From: Macrostomum hystrix
Taxonomy: Eukaryota; Platyhelminthes; Macrostomidae
DNA length: 64,000 nucleotides
Direction: 5' to 3'
Assembly (NCBI GenBank): GCA_950097015.1
Contig: CATNEN010000026.1
Span: forward strand, 1,406,001-1,470,000
Shown here: piece after piece, positions 41,032 to 52,500 of the stretch
Numbering within the stretch: position 1 is the stretch's first letter
Layout of the letters: each line of letters opens with the position of its first letter
The notes under the pieces: generated by a model
What the model saw: the letters and a program-made list of their open reading frames with translations, nothing else
The model's database searches: none
Told to the model about the DNA's origin: nothing
Position numbers and translations under genes: made by a program

Positions 41032-42713
41032 TTAGGCCAGCTCTTTAATCTTGGCCCGGATGTTCGCGAAGTACCTGAGCCGGTAAGTGAGCTCTTTGGC
41101 CAGCTCGAGGTCGTTGGCTTCGTCAAACGCCCTGGTGAGTTCATCAGTGAGCTGGGCAGTATCGGCTTCGACACGCTCGGCGATGTTGCCGATGGTGCTT
41201 CGATCGGCCTCCATCAGGGCCTCGTTGAGGTCCAGCATTTCGGCTAGGAACTCCTGCGGCAGCGACAGATCCCCGGAGCTGCTTGACGTCTCTTCGGTTA
41301 GCATGGCAACGCCGCGCAAGTTAAGCAGGTAAACGGCCCGATTAACGGGATCTGTTAAGCAGCCATAGGCCGCGTTCACATTGGCCGACTGTTGCTGGGC
41401 TAGATTGCGCTCCTGCGGGTGTTCAGGTGCGGCTAAATGTGTCCCATTGTGTCCTTGCTAGCTCATCGCTAAATACATAAACACTCAGATAGGCCGTTAC
41501 AAAGGGGGTCGGTGGCAGAGCGGTCTAACGCGTTTGCCTCTCGTACCAAGGTCCCTGAGCTCGATTCCGCGGCAAGGCCACTTTCATTTGGGGCGCAGTC
41601 GCGGAGGGAAGGCTTGGGGGCTTGTCGTGCAATCTACGCCATTGAGGGCCAGCCTCCAAGGCACAGTGAAAGTGTAAACTGCCTGACGATGAGAAGGTCA
41701 TGGCAGATGTACACACCTTTGTGAGTGTGTGCCTGTGTACAGTATCTGTGCATGTGTGCTCAGGAGTCAGCGGAAAGAGCAGAATTGCCTCCTCGCTGGC
41801 TGCGGGACTAGTGTCACCAAATGATGTGCTGCTGCACGCGGTCCTTCTTATTATCATTATAGGTCGTTACACGAAATGTAAATGTCATTTTCGTTTTGGA
41901 TTGGCAGTGCTTTTCAGTCAGTCTACATCCTCCGAGCGCTTCACACGTCCTGTTGCTAACAACTCATAAAAACGTACAGATGAAATTACAATCGTTAAGT
42001 TGCTAGCTTTCAAACAGCTCGTGCTACATTTTCAGTCAAATCCTGTGCTTTGTGCTCCCCTTGCCTAGCAACCAGTCAATCATCATTCATTGTCTATTTG
42101 ATGAATCCTTCAATGCGGTAGTTTAATCCACTTGATTTTTCACAAACTCGAAGTGCATAAATATACTACTATTTACTGCTCTTGTCTTTTTACTGCTAAG
42201 CCTCTGATTAAACAGACTTGTAAAGCAGGCGCCAACCTCTTCAGTTGAGTTGGAAAACTTGTCCGGATGCAGCTGCCACTGCAGCTGTCGCATAGCGGTA
42301 GCCAATTTAGCCGAATCCACCCGATAGGTAGGCTTTGCACCTGGGCCAAACAATAGCTGATAATAATTAATGCTGATTCCGCTGTCAGGGCTTTGTATTG
42401 TGCCGCAGGCGGTGCAGAACAAGCCGCCACCAGACGGTTTAGAGCACTTCCAACAGGCGTGGCCACCGCTATTGTTATTATTATTATTATTATTGTTAAT
42501 ACTAGCCTTTCTACTACAAAGGCACCGACATGGAGAAGGAAACGCAACACCGCGTGTCGGCAACATCAAAGGCGCTCTAGTTAAATTTGCGGCGCCGCCA
42601 GTTGGAGGAGTCATAAAAGCGGCTGGCTTTGATGTTGATGACAAATTAATTGCACAGGTGGCATAGCGGCCAATAATTAGGCAGGTGGCGGTACAGGCCC
42701 TTTTCGGCAACAT
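41032..42713 (-). CDS. HSCB: Mitochondrial Fe-S co-chaperone HscB (2 exons)
   Basis: J-protein that delivers ISCU to the HSPA9 chaperone for Fe-S cluster transfer in the matrix. Exons 42237-42713 and 41032-41412 give 285 residues, with donor GAG|GTTGGC and acceptor ACCCGCAG|GAG in phase 0. Residues 1-70 resemble a mitochondrial presequence, then a nine-Asn run from an AAT repeat. Next come the metazoan zinc-binding CWKC...CTAC pair, a J-domain with the essential HPDKF, and a C-terminal three-helix ISCU-binding domain (FLAEMLDLNEALMEAD ... RLRYFANIRAKIKELA). The intron holds a family B SINE. Later in-frame Met codons could also start the protein; I chose the first. Confidence 0.92.
41505..41832 (+). 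mobile_element. tRNA-derived SINE, family B, in HSCB intron
   Basis: Best-preserved head of the family: A box TGGCAGAGCGG (41513-41523) and B box GAGCTCGATTCC (41557-41568). It lies opposite to the HSCB transcript. Confidence 0.88.
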
Positions 42714-43094
42714 TTTTGTTGGGCCAAATTTTACAAAATAAAAAAATTAACCTTCGATAGGCGAGTGGCAGCCTTTCGCTGCAAAACTATTTGGCTGATT
42801 AGTCGACTCTGCAGTGCAAGGCTGAAATGAATCAAGGATATCATTTATAAACCAAAGTCTAAAGAGACTAAAGTCTAAGATGATGATATTGTACGGACCA
42901 GTATGTACACAGGTCGGATAAAGACTATTATGCGACATTAGGAATTAACCTTGACGTTATCGGCTTTGGCTAAGATGACTGGTCTACATTTTTTTGCTTT
43001 AAATAAAACAGGTTAGCTGTAAACCAAGTGTTTAGGTTCTTTGCTGCTAATAAAAAAACAATAATAGTAATATTAATAATACTAATAATCTTGA
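42714..43094. other. Intergenic stretch upstream of HSCB
   Basis: Should hold the HSCB promoter. No TATA box or other site I can defend. Confidence 0.45.
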
Positions 43095-43375
43095 TTGCAG
43101 CCTTGCAGGAGGCACAGATACACAGATACCGTACGCAGGCACACACTCACACAGGTGTGTACATCTGCCCTCCCTTTCTCAGCGTCAGGCAGTGTACACT
43201 CTCACTGTGCCTAGGAGGTTGGCCCTCAAGGGCGTAAATTTCACGACAAGAACCCAAGACCTGTCTCCGCGGCCTCTCCTAAATGTGGCCTCGCTGCGGA
43301 ATCGAGCTCAGAGACCTTGGTGAAATAGGCAAACGCGTTAGGCAAGCCACTCTGCCACTCACTACCCCTATCTGC
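43095..43375 (-). mobile_element. tRNA-derived SINE, family B
   Basis: Head read leftwards from 43375 (GTGAGTGGCAGAGTGG...GAGCTCGATTCCGCAGCGAG), body and CA-rich tail follow. Confidence 0.85.
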
Positions 43376-43742
43376 CGCTAAAATTAAGTGTAAGCTAAAC
43401 TAAAAAAAACGTTCGAAAAAGCCTCCACAGTTAAAGAATCTTACTATACTACTTAAAATAGGTGAAAAATGAAATGTAACATAACGAATCTTGCTTTTCG
43501 TGGTTACATTATATACTTGCTTAACAGAATAACAAAACACAATTGCCAATTCTTAGGCAATTACGAATGCATGCGCTGTAATTATTTTCTGTTCTAGCAG
43601 GCACAAATGTGACATAATATTCAAGAAATACTATACGCAACAAACAGTTCTTATTTGAACAGTTATTAAATAAGCAGTTTCTAAAATCGAAGAAATGATT
43701 AACTAGCACTATTATAACAGAAGTCAAGTGATCCATCATATC
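43376..43742. other. Probable ATP23 3' UTR and intergenic sequence
   Basis: AT-rich; no gene seen. Confidence 0.45.
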
Positions 43743-45704
43743 TCAGGTAGGCGAATTCAAGGTAGACCCGGAAGTAGCTCCTGTGCGCTCTCGGGCCGCG
43801 CTCAGCGTATAGCCATACCTGGCGCCATCGATGATGAATCTGTCGCAGTCCGATCTAAACGACTTTAAAGAGGCCGGAATGCGGCCGAACGGCTCCAGAT
43901 CGGCGTAGCAGCGGTCGAACACCCGCTCGATGGAGGCCTCACCCTCCTGGCGGCTGATTCGGCGAGCTGCCAGCACCGACATCAGCGCCTTGGACTTGAC
44001 GCAGTGCCGATGCTGACCGGCGTAGCTGAATGCCTGGGTGTAGCCCTCAAGCTTGGCCGCGCCCAGGAAGCAGTGGTTCAGGCAGGCGGCGCGGATCTGA
44101 GGGTTCATTGGTCGGCGCACGATATACAGTGTCGCACAATGAATTAAGACCACCTAACGAAAAAGTTAACTTTTTATTTCATAACCTGCACATATTGGGG
44201 AAGCATCCTAATCTAAACAGTTATCGATAACGATGGTATCGAACAATTAAATTAATGATGTCTTGGGTAATTAGTCGCTATTCAGTATGTTTAATTGGAG
44301 TCGCATATCTCGCTTTAGAATTTGAAAAGTCACAGAGTAATAAGACCACTTCATTATTTCGGCTAAAATGTGCTATACAAGTGGCCCTGTTGACTCCAAG
44401 TCCAAAGCATAAAATTCAAAACTACTCCAAGCAAAAATTATCTTGAAATTCCTAGAATGGTTAAAGGCAGAGCTCTGTCGTCTGAGTCATGTAGGAAAAT
44501 CAAGACCCTGTTTGACCAAGGAGATTCTCAGCGTGCCATGGCCACGCAGCTGGGAAAGTCGAAGGCTTGCATCCAGCAAGCACTCAGGCGCCTCAGCAGC
44601 ACTGGCAGCACAGACTATGCCCCGAGCAGGCAGGGCACCGAAAACTGACCACCGACTGGATCGACGAATTGTGCGAATGTCCGAGTCCAACCGTTGGCTC
44701 ACTGCTGTGGACATCAGCCGTGAACTGCTCGTATCCTGCAATGTCCAGCTGCACCCCATGACTGTCCGCCGCCGCCTGGTAGCTGCTGGACTGCATGGCC
44801 GCATCGCTAGAAAGAAGCCATTCATCTCCGACAAAAACCGGAAACATCGCTTGAACATGGCAAAGCAGCATGCCAGCTGGACACCAGGGGACTGGACCAA
44901 GGTCATCTGGAGTGACGAGAGCAAGTTTCCCGCACCGGTTCTGATAGCCGCCGGTATGTGCGCTGCCGAGCTGGTGAGGAATTCGATCCCAGGTGCACCA
45001 TTGGTACCATGAAGCATGGAGGCGGCAGTGTCATAGTGTGGACTGCGTTCTCCAGAGCTGGACCTGGGCCAATAACTCGCATTGAGGGCATCATGGATAG
45101 TCAGCAGTACTCATCCTTAGCAGCCACCTACCAGAGGCAGTAGATGCACGGCCACTGAGTGCAGTGAACAGCTGGCAGTTTCAACAGGACAACGATCCCA
45201 AGGACACCTCCAAGGTTGTGTAGGCATGGCTTGCTGAGAACAACATTCGCACCATGGACTGGCCAGCGCAGTCACCAGACCTCAACCCGATTGAGAACCT
45301 ATGGAACTGGGTTGAGCGGGACATCCAGAGGCAGCAGCCAGCTTCCACTGACCAGCTGTACCGTATCATTGAGCACTCGTGGGCTGCTATCTCGCCAGAA
45401 GTGTGCAAGAAGCTGGTGGACAGCAAGCCTAGGCGGTGCCATGCCGTAATTGAGTCGAAAGGACATGCCACAAAGTATTAGAGAAGTTAGTTGTGTAATC
45501 AGTGACATTTTCTTTACTTATTTCCCTAATATATATATGTGGTCTTATTTCAATGTTATGCTTTAAAATGTACTTCCCACTCAAATATCTGCTTTTTGAA
45601 CTAAAAACAGTGAACAGTGAATCAAAACACTTATAAAACTAACTTAATGTAATGTTCTAACAAGTTTTGCATTCAATTTACTGCTTGAATTAAGCTTAAG
45701 GACC

Positions 45705-45761
<57 letters not shown>

Positions 45762-47618
45762 GGAAGACAGACAGACAGCCAGACAGAGAGACAGACAGAC
45801 AGAGAGACAGACAGAGAGACAGACAGACAGACAGGATGGCAGACATACAGACAGAGATATAGACAGACAGACAGACAGACAGGAAGACAGACAGACAGGA
45901 TGGCAGACATACAGACAGAGATATAGACAGACAGACAGACAGACAGGAAGACAGACAGACAGGATGGCAGACATACAGACAGAGATATAGACAGACAGAG
46001 AGACAGACAGACAGACAGACAGACAGGATGGCAGACATACAGACAGAGATATAGACAGACAGACAGACAGACAGGAAGACAGACAGACAGGAAGACAGAC
46101 AGACAGGAAGACAGACAGACAGGAAGACAGACTGATAGAGAGACAGACCAGACAGACAGTAGGGAAAAACCAACCTCGGTGCAGGCCAGCCTGTCAAGCG
46201 ATTCAGTCGGCTCTTTCATCTCCTCGGCGGCGCCTTTAAACATGACGGCGCGGCAGTCGTCAAAGGCGTGAATCAGCTCGTGACGCATCACGCTGCAAAT
46301 GCCGGGCTTGGACCAGAACTCATTTTCGCAGATGGCCACCTGTGTGTTGAGATTGACATTTTAACTAATAATAAAACTAATGCTGATTATATTAAAATGA
46401 CTGTAAAATAGCAATAAAAGTTTTTTTGAGGATGCGATTATCACAAATTTCGACGTGTAACATCTTCACAGATCATAAAAATTTTGCAGGAGATTATTTC
46501 AGGTTAGAAGAGAGATTCTCATGGGTTAGAAGAGAGATTCTCATGGGTTAGAAGAGAGATTCTCATGGGTTAGAAGAGAGATTCTCATGGGTTAGGAGAG
46601 AGATTCTCATGGGTTAGGAGAGAGATTCTCATTGGTTAGAAGAGAGATTCTAATGGGTTAGGAGAGAGATTCTCATGGGTTAGAAGAGAGATTCTCATGG
46701 GTTAGAAGAGAGATTCTAATGGGTTAGGAGAGAGATTCTCATTGGTTAAGGAGAGAGATTCTCATGGGTTAGAAGAGAGATTCTCATGGGTTAGGAGAGA
46801 GATTCTCATGGCTTAGAAGAGAGATTCTCATTGGTTAGGAGAGAGATTCTCATGGGTTAGAAGAGAGATTCTCATGGGTTAGAAGAGAGATTCTCATGGG
46901 TTAGAAGAGAGATTCTCATGGGTTAGGAGAGAGATTCTCATGGGTTAGGAGAGAGATTCTCATGGGTTAGAAGAGAGATTCTCGGGTTAGGAGAGAGATT
47001 CTCATGGGTTAGAAGAGAGATTCTCATGGGTTAGGAGAGAGATTCTCATTGGTTAAGGAGAGAGATTCTCATGGGTTAGGAGAGAGATTCTCATGGGTTA
47101 GAAGAGAGATTCTCATGGGTTAGAAGAGAGATTCTCATGTGTTAGGAGAGAGATTCTCATGGTTTAGGAGAGAGATTCTTAAGGTTAAAATATCGAGAAT
47201 GTGATCGAGAATCTAAAGAGGCAGGTGAGACATTTCCAGGTGAAATTGATGGCATAGCCAGCTGTTGCACCTGTTTCCGCAACGGGTCATAGCCGCCACT
47301 GAAGCTAAAGCGGCACCGCTCGCAGGACAGATTGTCGGCTAGCCGAAAATTGCAGCCCCTGCTGCGTAAGGCCACTATGAGATAGCGCACAAAAGGATCC
47401 GTCAATGAGCAGTCCAGCACATTCTTCAGGCAGCGATTGTGTCGCCACGCCCTGAAGCCAATGAATCTAGAAGGCGGCTTGTACTCGGAGTCCGGGTCTC
47501 GCTTGGGAAACACCGAGTAACTAAAATCTTCATCGGACTTTGCAGTCTTTGCGGCTCCTGACGCGTCGCTTCGACTGTCTGGCGTCGGCTGAACTGGAGG
47601 CTGACGCTCCGACGGCAT
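43743..47618 (-). CDS. ATP23: Mitochondrial inner-membrane protease ATP23 (3 exons)
   Basis: M76 metalloprotease that in yeast matures Atp6 and helps assemble ATP synthase. Exons 47271-47618, 46175-46339 and 43743-44096 give 288 residues; all junctions are phase 0 (CAG|GTGCAA to CACACAG|GTG; GAG|GTTGGT to CCCTCAG|ATC). Exon 1 carries the CERCRFSFSGGYD segment (human CEDCNGNVSGGFD). Exon 2 carries the zinc site HELIHAFDDCRA (HExxH) and LDRLACTE. Exon 3 carries IRAACLNHCFLG, the CVK-type segment and VFDRCYADLEPFGRIP (human VFESCFNDHEPFGRIP). The N-terminal 45 residues are poorly conserved and the C-terminus is longer than in human. Intron 1 is a 22-bp minisatellite; intron 2 contains a Tc1 element and a CAGA microsatellite. 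Confidence 0.93.
44127..45560 (+). mobile_element. Dead Tc1/mariner element in ATP23 intron 2
   Basis: Left end TA|CAGTGTCGCACAATG with AAGACCAC at 44146-44153 mirrored by GTGGTCTT at 45539-45546. The transposase runs 44457-45480 in pieces: paired-like HTH (MVKGRALSSESCRKIKTLF, stop at 44646), then DRRIVRMSESNRWLTAVDIS, first catalytic Asp in VIWSDESKF, QQDNDPKDT (second Asp) and QSPDLNPIENLW (Glu, DD34E). Frame changes near 44,640 and 44,935 and internal stops (for example at about 45,220) make it inactive. It lies about 30 bp from ATP23 exon 3, on the opposite strand. Confidence 0.92.
45702..46150. repeat. CAGA tetranucleotide microsatellite with compound units
   Basis: (CAGA)n interrupted by GGATGGCAGACATACAGACA / GAGATATAGA blocks that recur about every 80 bp (45,830; 45,900; 45,960; 46,025). 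It ends 25 bp from ATP23 exon 2. The CLSV-repeat frames opposite are spurious. Confidence 0.95.
46500..47180. repeat. Minisatellite, 22-bp unit (GTTAGAAGAGAGATTCTCATGG)
   Basis: About 31 copies with AAGAG/GGAGAG and CATGG/CATTGG/AATGGG variants, filling ATP23 intron 1. The core AGAGAGATTCTC is partly palindromic. Confidence 0.96.
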
Positions 47619-47689
47619 GATGTCAGAGCTGCGGGTGGCATTGACGGAACGACCTCTTTTTTAATCTTAAGGAGTGACTTTTGACGTTT

Positions 47690-47852
47690 TGGGGCGCAGC
47701 CGCGGAGAGAAGGCATTGGGGCTTGTCGTGCAATTTACGCCTTTGAGGTCCAACCTCCACTAGGCGCAGTGAGAGTGTACACTGCCTGACGATGAGAAAG
47801 TGTATGCCAGCGTACAGTATCTAAGTGCGGGTGCGTGCTAAGGAGCTGTCCA
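47690..47852 (+). mobile_element. tRNA-derived SINE, family B, headless copy
   Basis: Begins GGGGCGCAGCCGCGGAGAG in the body of the family; the tRNA-like head is missing. Joined tail to tail with a family A copy. Confidence 0.8.
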
Positions 47853-48015
47853 TGGACTTAAATTAAATTTGTACCCCAGCAAATGAGCAGAAGCACTAGG
47901 GAATCAAGTGTCTTGCTTGCAAGAATCAAGTGGCTTAAGGATACAGACTGTCTTCCTTGGGCTGGGATTCGAACTGCGTACCTCTCCGCTAGAAGCTGCT
48001 CCTCGGGGGACAGAC
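47853..48015 (-). mobile_element. tRNA-derived SINE, family A, partial copy
   Basis: On the - strand: B box AGTTCGAATCCCAGCCC, GCAAGACACTTGATTCCC, then GTCCATGGAC; truncated at the tail. Confidence 0.72.
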
Positions 48016-48455
48016 GTGACTGAACATGTCTAATATAAAATGAACTCGACCAACAACGATTTTGATATCAGAATTATCATTTATTTTGCAACTATCTGTT
48101 AAATAAAAAAGCAAACAAATCAAAGAAAATCAAAACACAAGTAAACGGATAAGTGCAAAACATAAAGTATCAAGTCAGCCGACGACAGCAATGGATTTTC
48201 TGTAGAAAAAAACGGAAAAGACAAAATGAAAGGTAGCTGAGCATTGGGCACTAGTCTGTCCGTGATTATGCACAAAAATTGTTCTGCGCACACACAATAC
48301 TATTGTGCCCAGGCTACCAGCGCCACCATGGTCTGATGGCTATGAACCCTGCATTGCTTGAGTACATTCACGTAAGAAATCAGTTTGAGCAGGAATGCAA
48401 ATGCACAACATTGTTTTAGAATGGTTTTGTCACATCAGTATCAAGGAAGTAGAGC
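48016..48455. other. Intergenic stretch, no gene seen
   Basis: Nothing recognised. Confidence 0.45.
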
Positions 48456-48925
48456 GAGAGTAGATGGGTAGTAGGGAGAGAGTAGTGGTTGTAGGGTAAG
48501 AGTGGAGTGGTTGAAGGGTAAGAGTGGATGGGTAGTAGGGTGAGAGTGGAGTGGTTGTAGGGTAAGAGTGGTGGTTGTAGGGTGAGAGTGGATGAGTTGT
48601 AGGGTGAGAGTGGATAGGTAGTAGGGTGAGAGTGGAGTGGTAGTAGGATGAGTGTTACGTAGGGTGTGAGTGGATGGGTAGTAGGGTGAGAGTGGATGAG
48701 TTGTAGGGTGAGAGTGGATGGGTAGTAGGGTGAGAGTGGAGTGGTTGTAGGGTGAGAGTGGATGAGTTGTAGGGTGAGAGTGGATGGGTAGTAGGATGAG
48801 TGTTACGTAGGGTGAGAGTGGATGGGTGAGAGTGGATGAGTTGTAGGGTGAGAGTGGATGGGTAGTAGGGTGAGAGTGGAGTGGTAGTAGGATGAGTGTT
48901 ACGTAGGGTGAGAGTGGATGGGTGG
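48456..48925. repeat. Minisatellite, about 22-bp unit (GTAGGGTGAGAGTGGATGGG)
   Basis: Imperfect copies with GTAGTAGGATGAGTGTTACG blocks recurring at 48,640, 48,790 and 48,890. Confidence 0.93.
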
Positions 48926-49505
48926 CATGGCAGATATTCTAAGATATAAAGGTGATATAGTGGATGAGTATATGTTTCTTATTCGCAACAGAAACATTTT
49001 AAACGGCAATAGATCTGTGTGCACAAGGACTGAAAGCCTACGAAAAATTATTTAAACATGTGACATAACCAAAATAATATGGCGTCACGGGAAAAGCCGA
49101 ACTTGCTGATTATGTTATGAAGCCTTAGAAAACACACATGATTAAAAGCCATGGCAACTAAAAAAGACAAGCTATTGAGTGAAAAACAACAGCAAACTTT
49201 ATATACAGGGTTCACTTATTTTTAGTAACTTTAACATCATATACTGTATAATAATATACTAACAGTTAAGTTGAGATTCTAATCAAACTATAAAATAAAA
49301 ATCGTGTAGTGTAACTGAATAAAGAAATTTAGAAGGGAATGGTGATTTAATGCGGCTTGTTAATTCTAGCACCCATATACTTTAAGATGTCATATGCAGG
49401 ACATTGTATGAGGGGATCATTATTAGAAGATTCTGAGAGGTAGATGGCGCTGACTGTTGGTATGGACCATTTATTGTGCTAATATTAGATTAAAAATTGG
49501 GCTAG
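48926..49505. other. Intergenic stretch and probable SEPSECS 3' UTR
   Basis: AT-rich, no gene seen. Confidence 0.45.
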
Positions 49506-52500
49506 TCATTCCTCATCCAGACCGTTATTGTCCGCGTCAGAGTCAGCGTCGCCGTTAGTAGGGCCGTCACCGACGCCCCGCCGAAGCTCCTTAGCAAGCA
49601 GGCTGTCTAGAAGGTCAAGAAAGCTGTCCACCTCGGCTAGGGACATGCCGAGGCCGGCGGCTGCGTTCAGGTAGGGAGCGGCCGGGTAGGTCGAGCAGTG
49701 AGCTCCGTAGCCCTGGGGATTTTGGGGATTTGAATCTGAATTAAATTTTGAAAGCTTATGTGTTAATAAGTCAAAATTGTTGTATTCCCGATCCTAAAAA
49801 ACCCAGGATCCCGAAAACCTGGGGTCCTAATCCCGAAAACCCAGGATCCCAATCCCGAAAACCCAAGGTCCTGAAAACCCGAATCCCATCCCGAAAACCC
49901 GGAGTCCCAATCCCGAAAACCCAAGGTCCTGAAAACCCGAATCCCATCCCGAAAACCCGGAGTCCCAATCTCGAAATCCCAGAATCCCGATCCCGAAAAC
50001 CCGGAGTCCCAATCCCGAAAACCCGGAGTCCCAATCTCGAAATCCCGGATCCCGATCCCGGAAACCCGGGGTTAATTCGATCTGTCACTGTTAATTCGAG
50101 ACCGCACTTTCTTTTATTCGTTACACCTAATTATCCCGAGCTCAAACGCCCGATCAATCAGAAGGCAGCCCACCTGCCCAGCAGACAGAAAATCCCCCAT
50201 ATCCAGTGAGTTAAATCCCCGAATCGCGCCAACTCGCACCTGAAACTCGAATCCTTCAACGCTGACAGGCTCGTCACCGCCGGCGACCACTCTAGCCCCG
50301 GAGCAGCCGCGGCGGAACAGCGCTGCGCCCAGTCGCCCCGGCTCTCGGATTGGCTGCGAACGAATCTGACCATCTCGACGCCCTTCAGACGCGTCTAGGC
50401 ACAATGCCAGCGAGATGGGATTCTTTCCAGTGTTGAGCAGTCTCAGACAGGTGTGCTTGCCAGCCAGCTTGCCCAGACCATCTCTTAGCCTAGCATAAGC
50501 GGCCACTCGCTGCTCCAACAGCCTAGCGTAGCCGCTTCGACCCAAATGTAGCAGCGTTAAAAGTGCATCGATAGACGGCGAAGCCGAAGCCCTACCCGGA
50601 TAGGCTGCGGACACGCGCCCGACCACGGCGGCGTCTGGACCGGCGACAATGGCTCCGCCGACTGGCACTAATAGGTTCTTGTCGCACGACTGAACAAATA
50701 GGTCTAGGCGACCCTTTGTGCTGGCATCGTTGATGAGGTTCATGCAGCGGCTGGCCTGCGTATCGGTGCGAATACAGGGAGAAAGGTTTTTTGTGCTTTT
50801 CGAAACATATCGGATAATCTCTTTCCCTGATAATCGAATCCAGGCTTCGATTGAGGACCAGAATCTAGACATTGATTGAGGACCAGAATCTAGATATCGA
50901 TTGAGGAACAGAATCTAGATATCGATTGAGGAACAGAATCTAGATATCGATTGAGGAACAGAATCTAGATATCGATTGAGGAACAGAATCTAGACATCGA
51001 TTGAGGAACAGAATCTAGATATCGATTGAGAACAAGAATCTAGACATCGATTAAGGACCAGAATCTATAATTCGATTGAGGAACAGAATCTAGATATCGA
51101 TTGAGGAACAGAATCTAGATATCGATTGAGGAACAGAATCTAGATATCGATTGAGGAACAGAATCTAGATATCGATTGAGGAACAGAATCTAGATATCGA
51201 TTGAGGAACAGAATCTAGATATCGATTGAGGAACAGAATATAGGCATAGATTGAGAACAAGAATCTAGACATTGATGTCTAGACACGGATGAAGGAACAG
51301 AGTGTAGACACGCATAGAGGACCAGAATTAAGAAACGGATGAAGGACTAGAGTGTAGACACGCATAGAGGACCAGAATTAAGAAACGGATGAAGGACTAG
51401 AGTGTAGACACGCATAGAGGACCAGAATTAAGAAACGGATGAAGGACTATAGTGTAGACACGCATAGAGGACCAGAATTAAGAAACGGATGGAGGACTAG
51501 AGTGTAGACACGCATAGAGGACCAGAATTAAGAAACGGATGGAGGACTAGAGTGTAGACACGCATAGAGGACCAGAATTAAGAAACGGATGGAGGACTAG
51601 AGTCTAGACACGCATAGAGGACCAGAATTAAGAAACGGATGAAGGACTAGAGTCTAGACACGCATAGAGGACCAGAATTAAGAAACGGATGAAGGACTAG
51701 AGTCTAGACACGCATAGAGGACCAGAATTAAGACACGGATGAAGGACTAGAGTGTAGACACGCATAGAGGACCAGAATTAAGAAACGGATGGAGGACTAG
51801 AGTGTAGACACGCATAGAGGACCAGAATTAAGAAACGGAAAGGACCGGAGTCTAGACACGCATAGAGGACCAGAATTAAGAAACGGATGGAGGATAAGAC
51901 TCTAAGCACTGATAAGGAACAGTATTCTACTAGCAGACCTACCTGGACTCCGTAAGCATTATTAACGATGTGCGGCAGATTGAACTCGGCGCACAGTTTA
52001 GCCACGTCGGCCAGACGGTCCGGAGCCCTGGGAGCGAAGCAGCTAGTAGTAGTCATGACAGCCGCAATGCTGTCAGGACCATGTTGCTCTATTAGCGCTC
52101 TGAGTCTGGCCACATTAGTCACTAGCTCATCGCCATCTAACACAGGTTCAATTGGAACTGGCACAAAACCGGCTGTGACTATGGCTTTGAAGCAGGACTT
52201 CTGATCGATGCGAGGCCATAGCACAAGGCGAGCGCCGGCGGGCCGACTCGAGCGCAACGACAGCAGACAGAGGCAGAGAGCCATGCCTGCGGGCCGCACA
52301 GTTGGCAGTGATGCCACCGTTCTATTTTTATCCATCATAATCTCACAGGTAGATAAGTATCATTTCTATATGTTAAATTATCGACTGTATCCCTTTCGCC
52401 ACTACCTTTCTCCACTCAGTAAATCCTGCCAACATTTCTCAACTCTGTTAATCCTATATCAACCTTCTCCACTGTTAATCCACTGTGTATCCATCTCCAG

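Noticed and set aside
44487-45017. 176-codon minus-strand frame inside the Tc1 region
   Set aside because: Shadow of the degraded transposase, which has clear HTH and DD34E motifs on the + strand.
45644-46339. Cys-rich CLSVCLSV frames of up to 231 codons
   Set aside because: Translation of the CAGA microsatellite; only the portion over 46175-46339 is real, as ATP23 exon 2.
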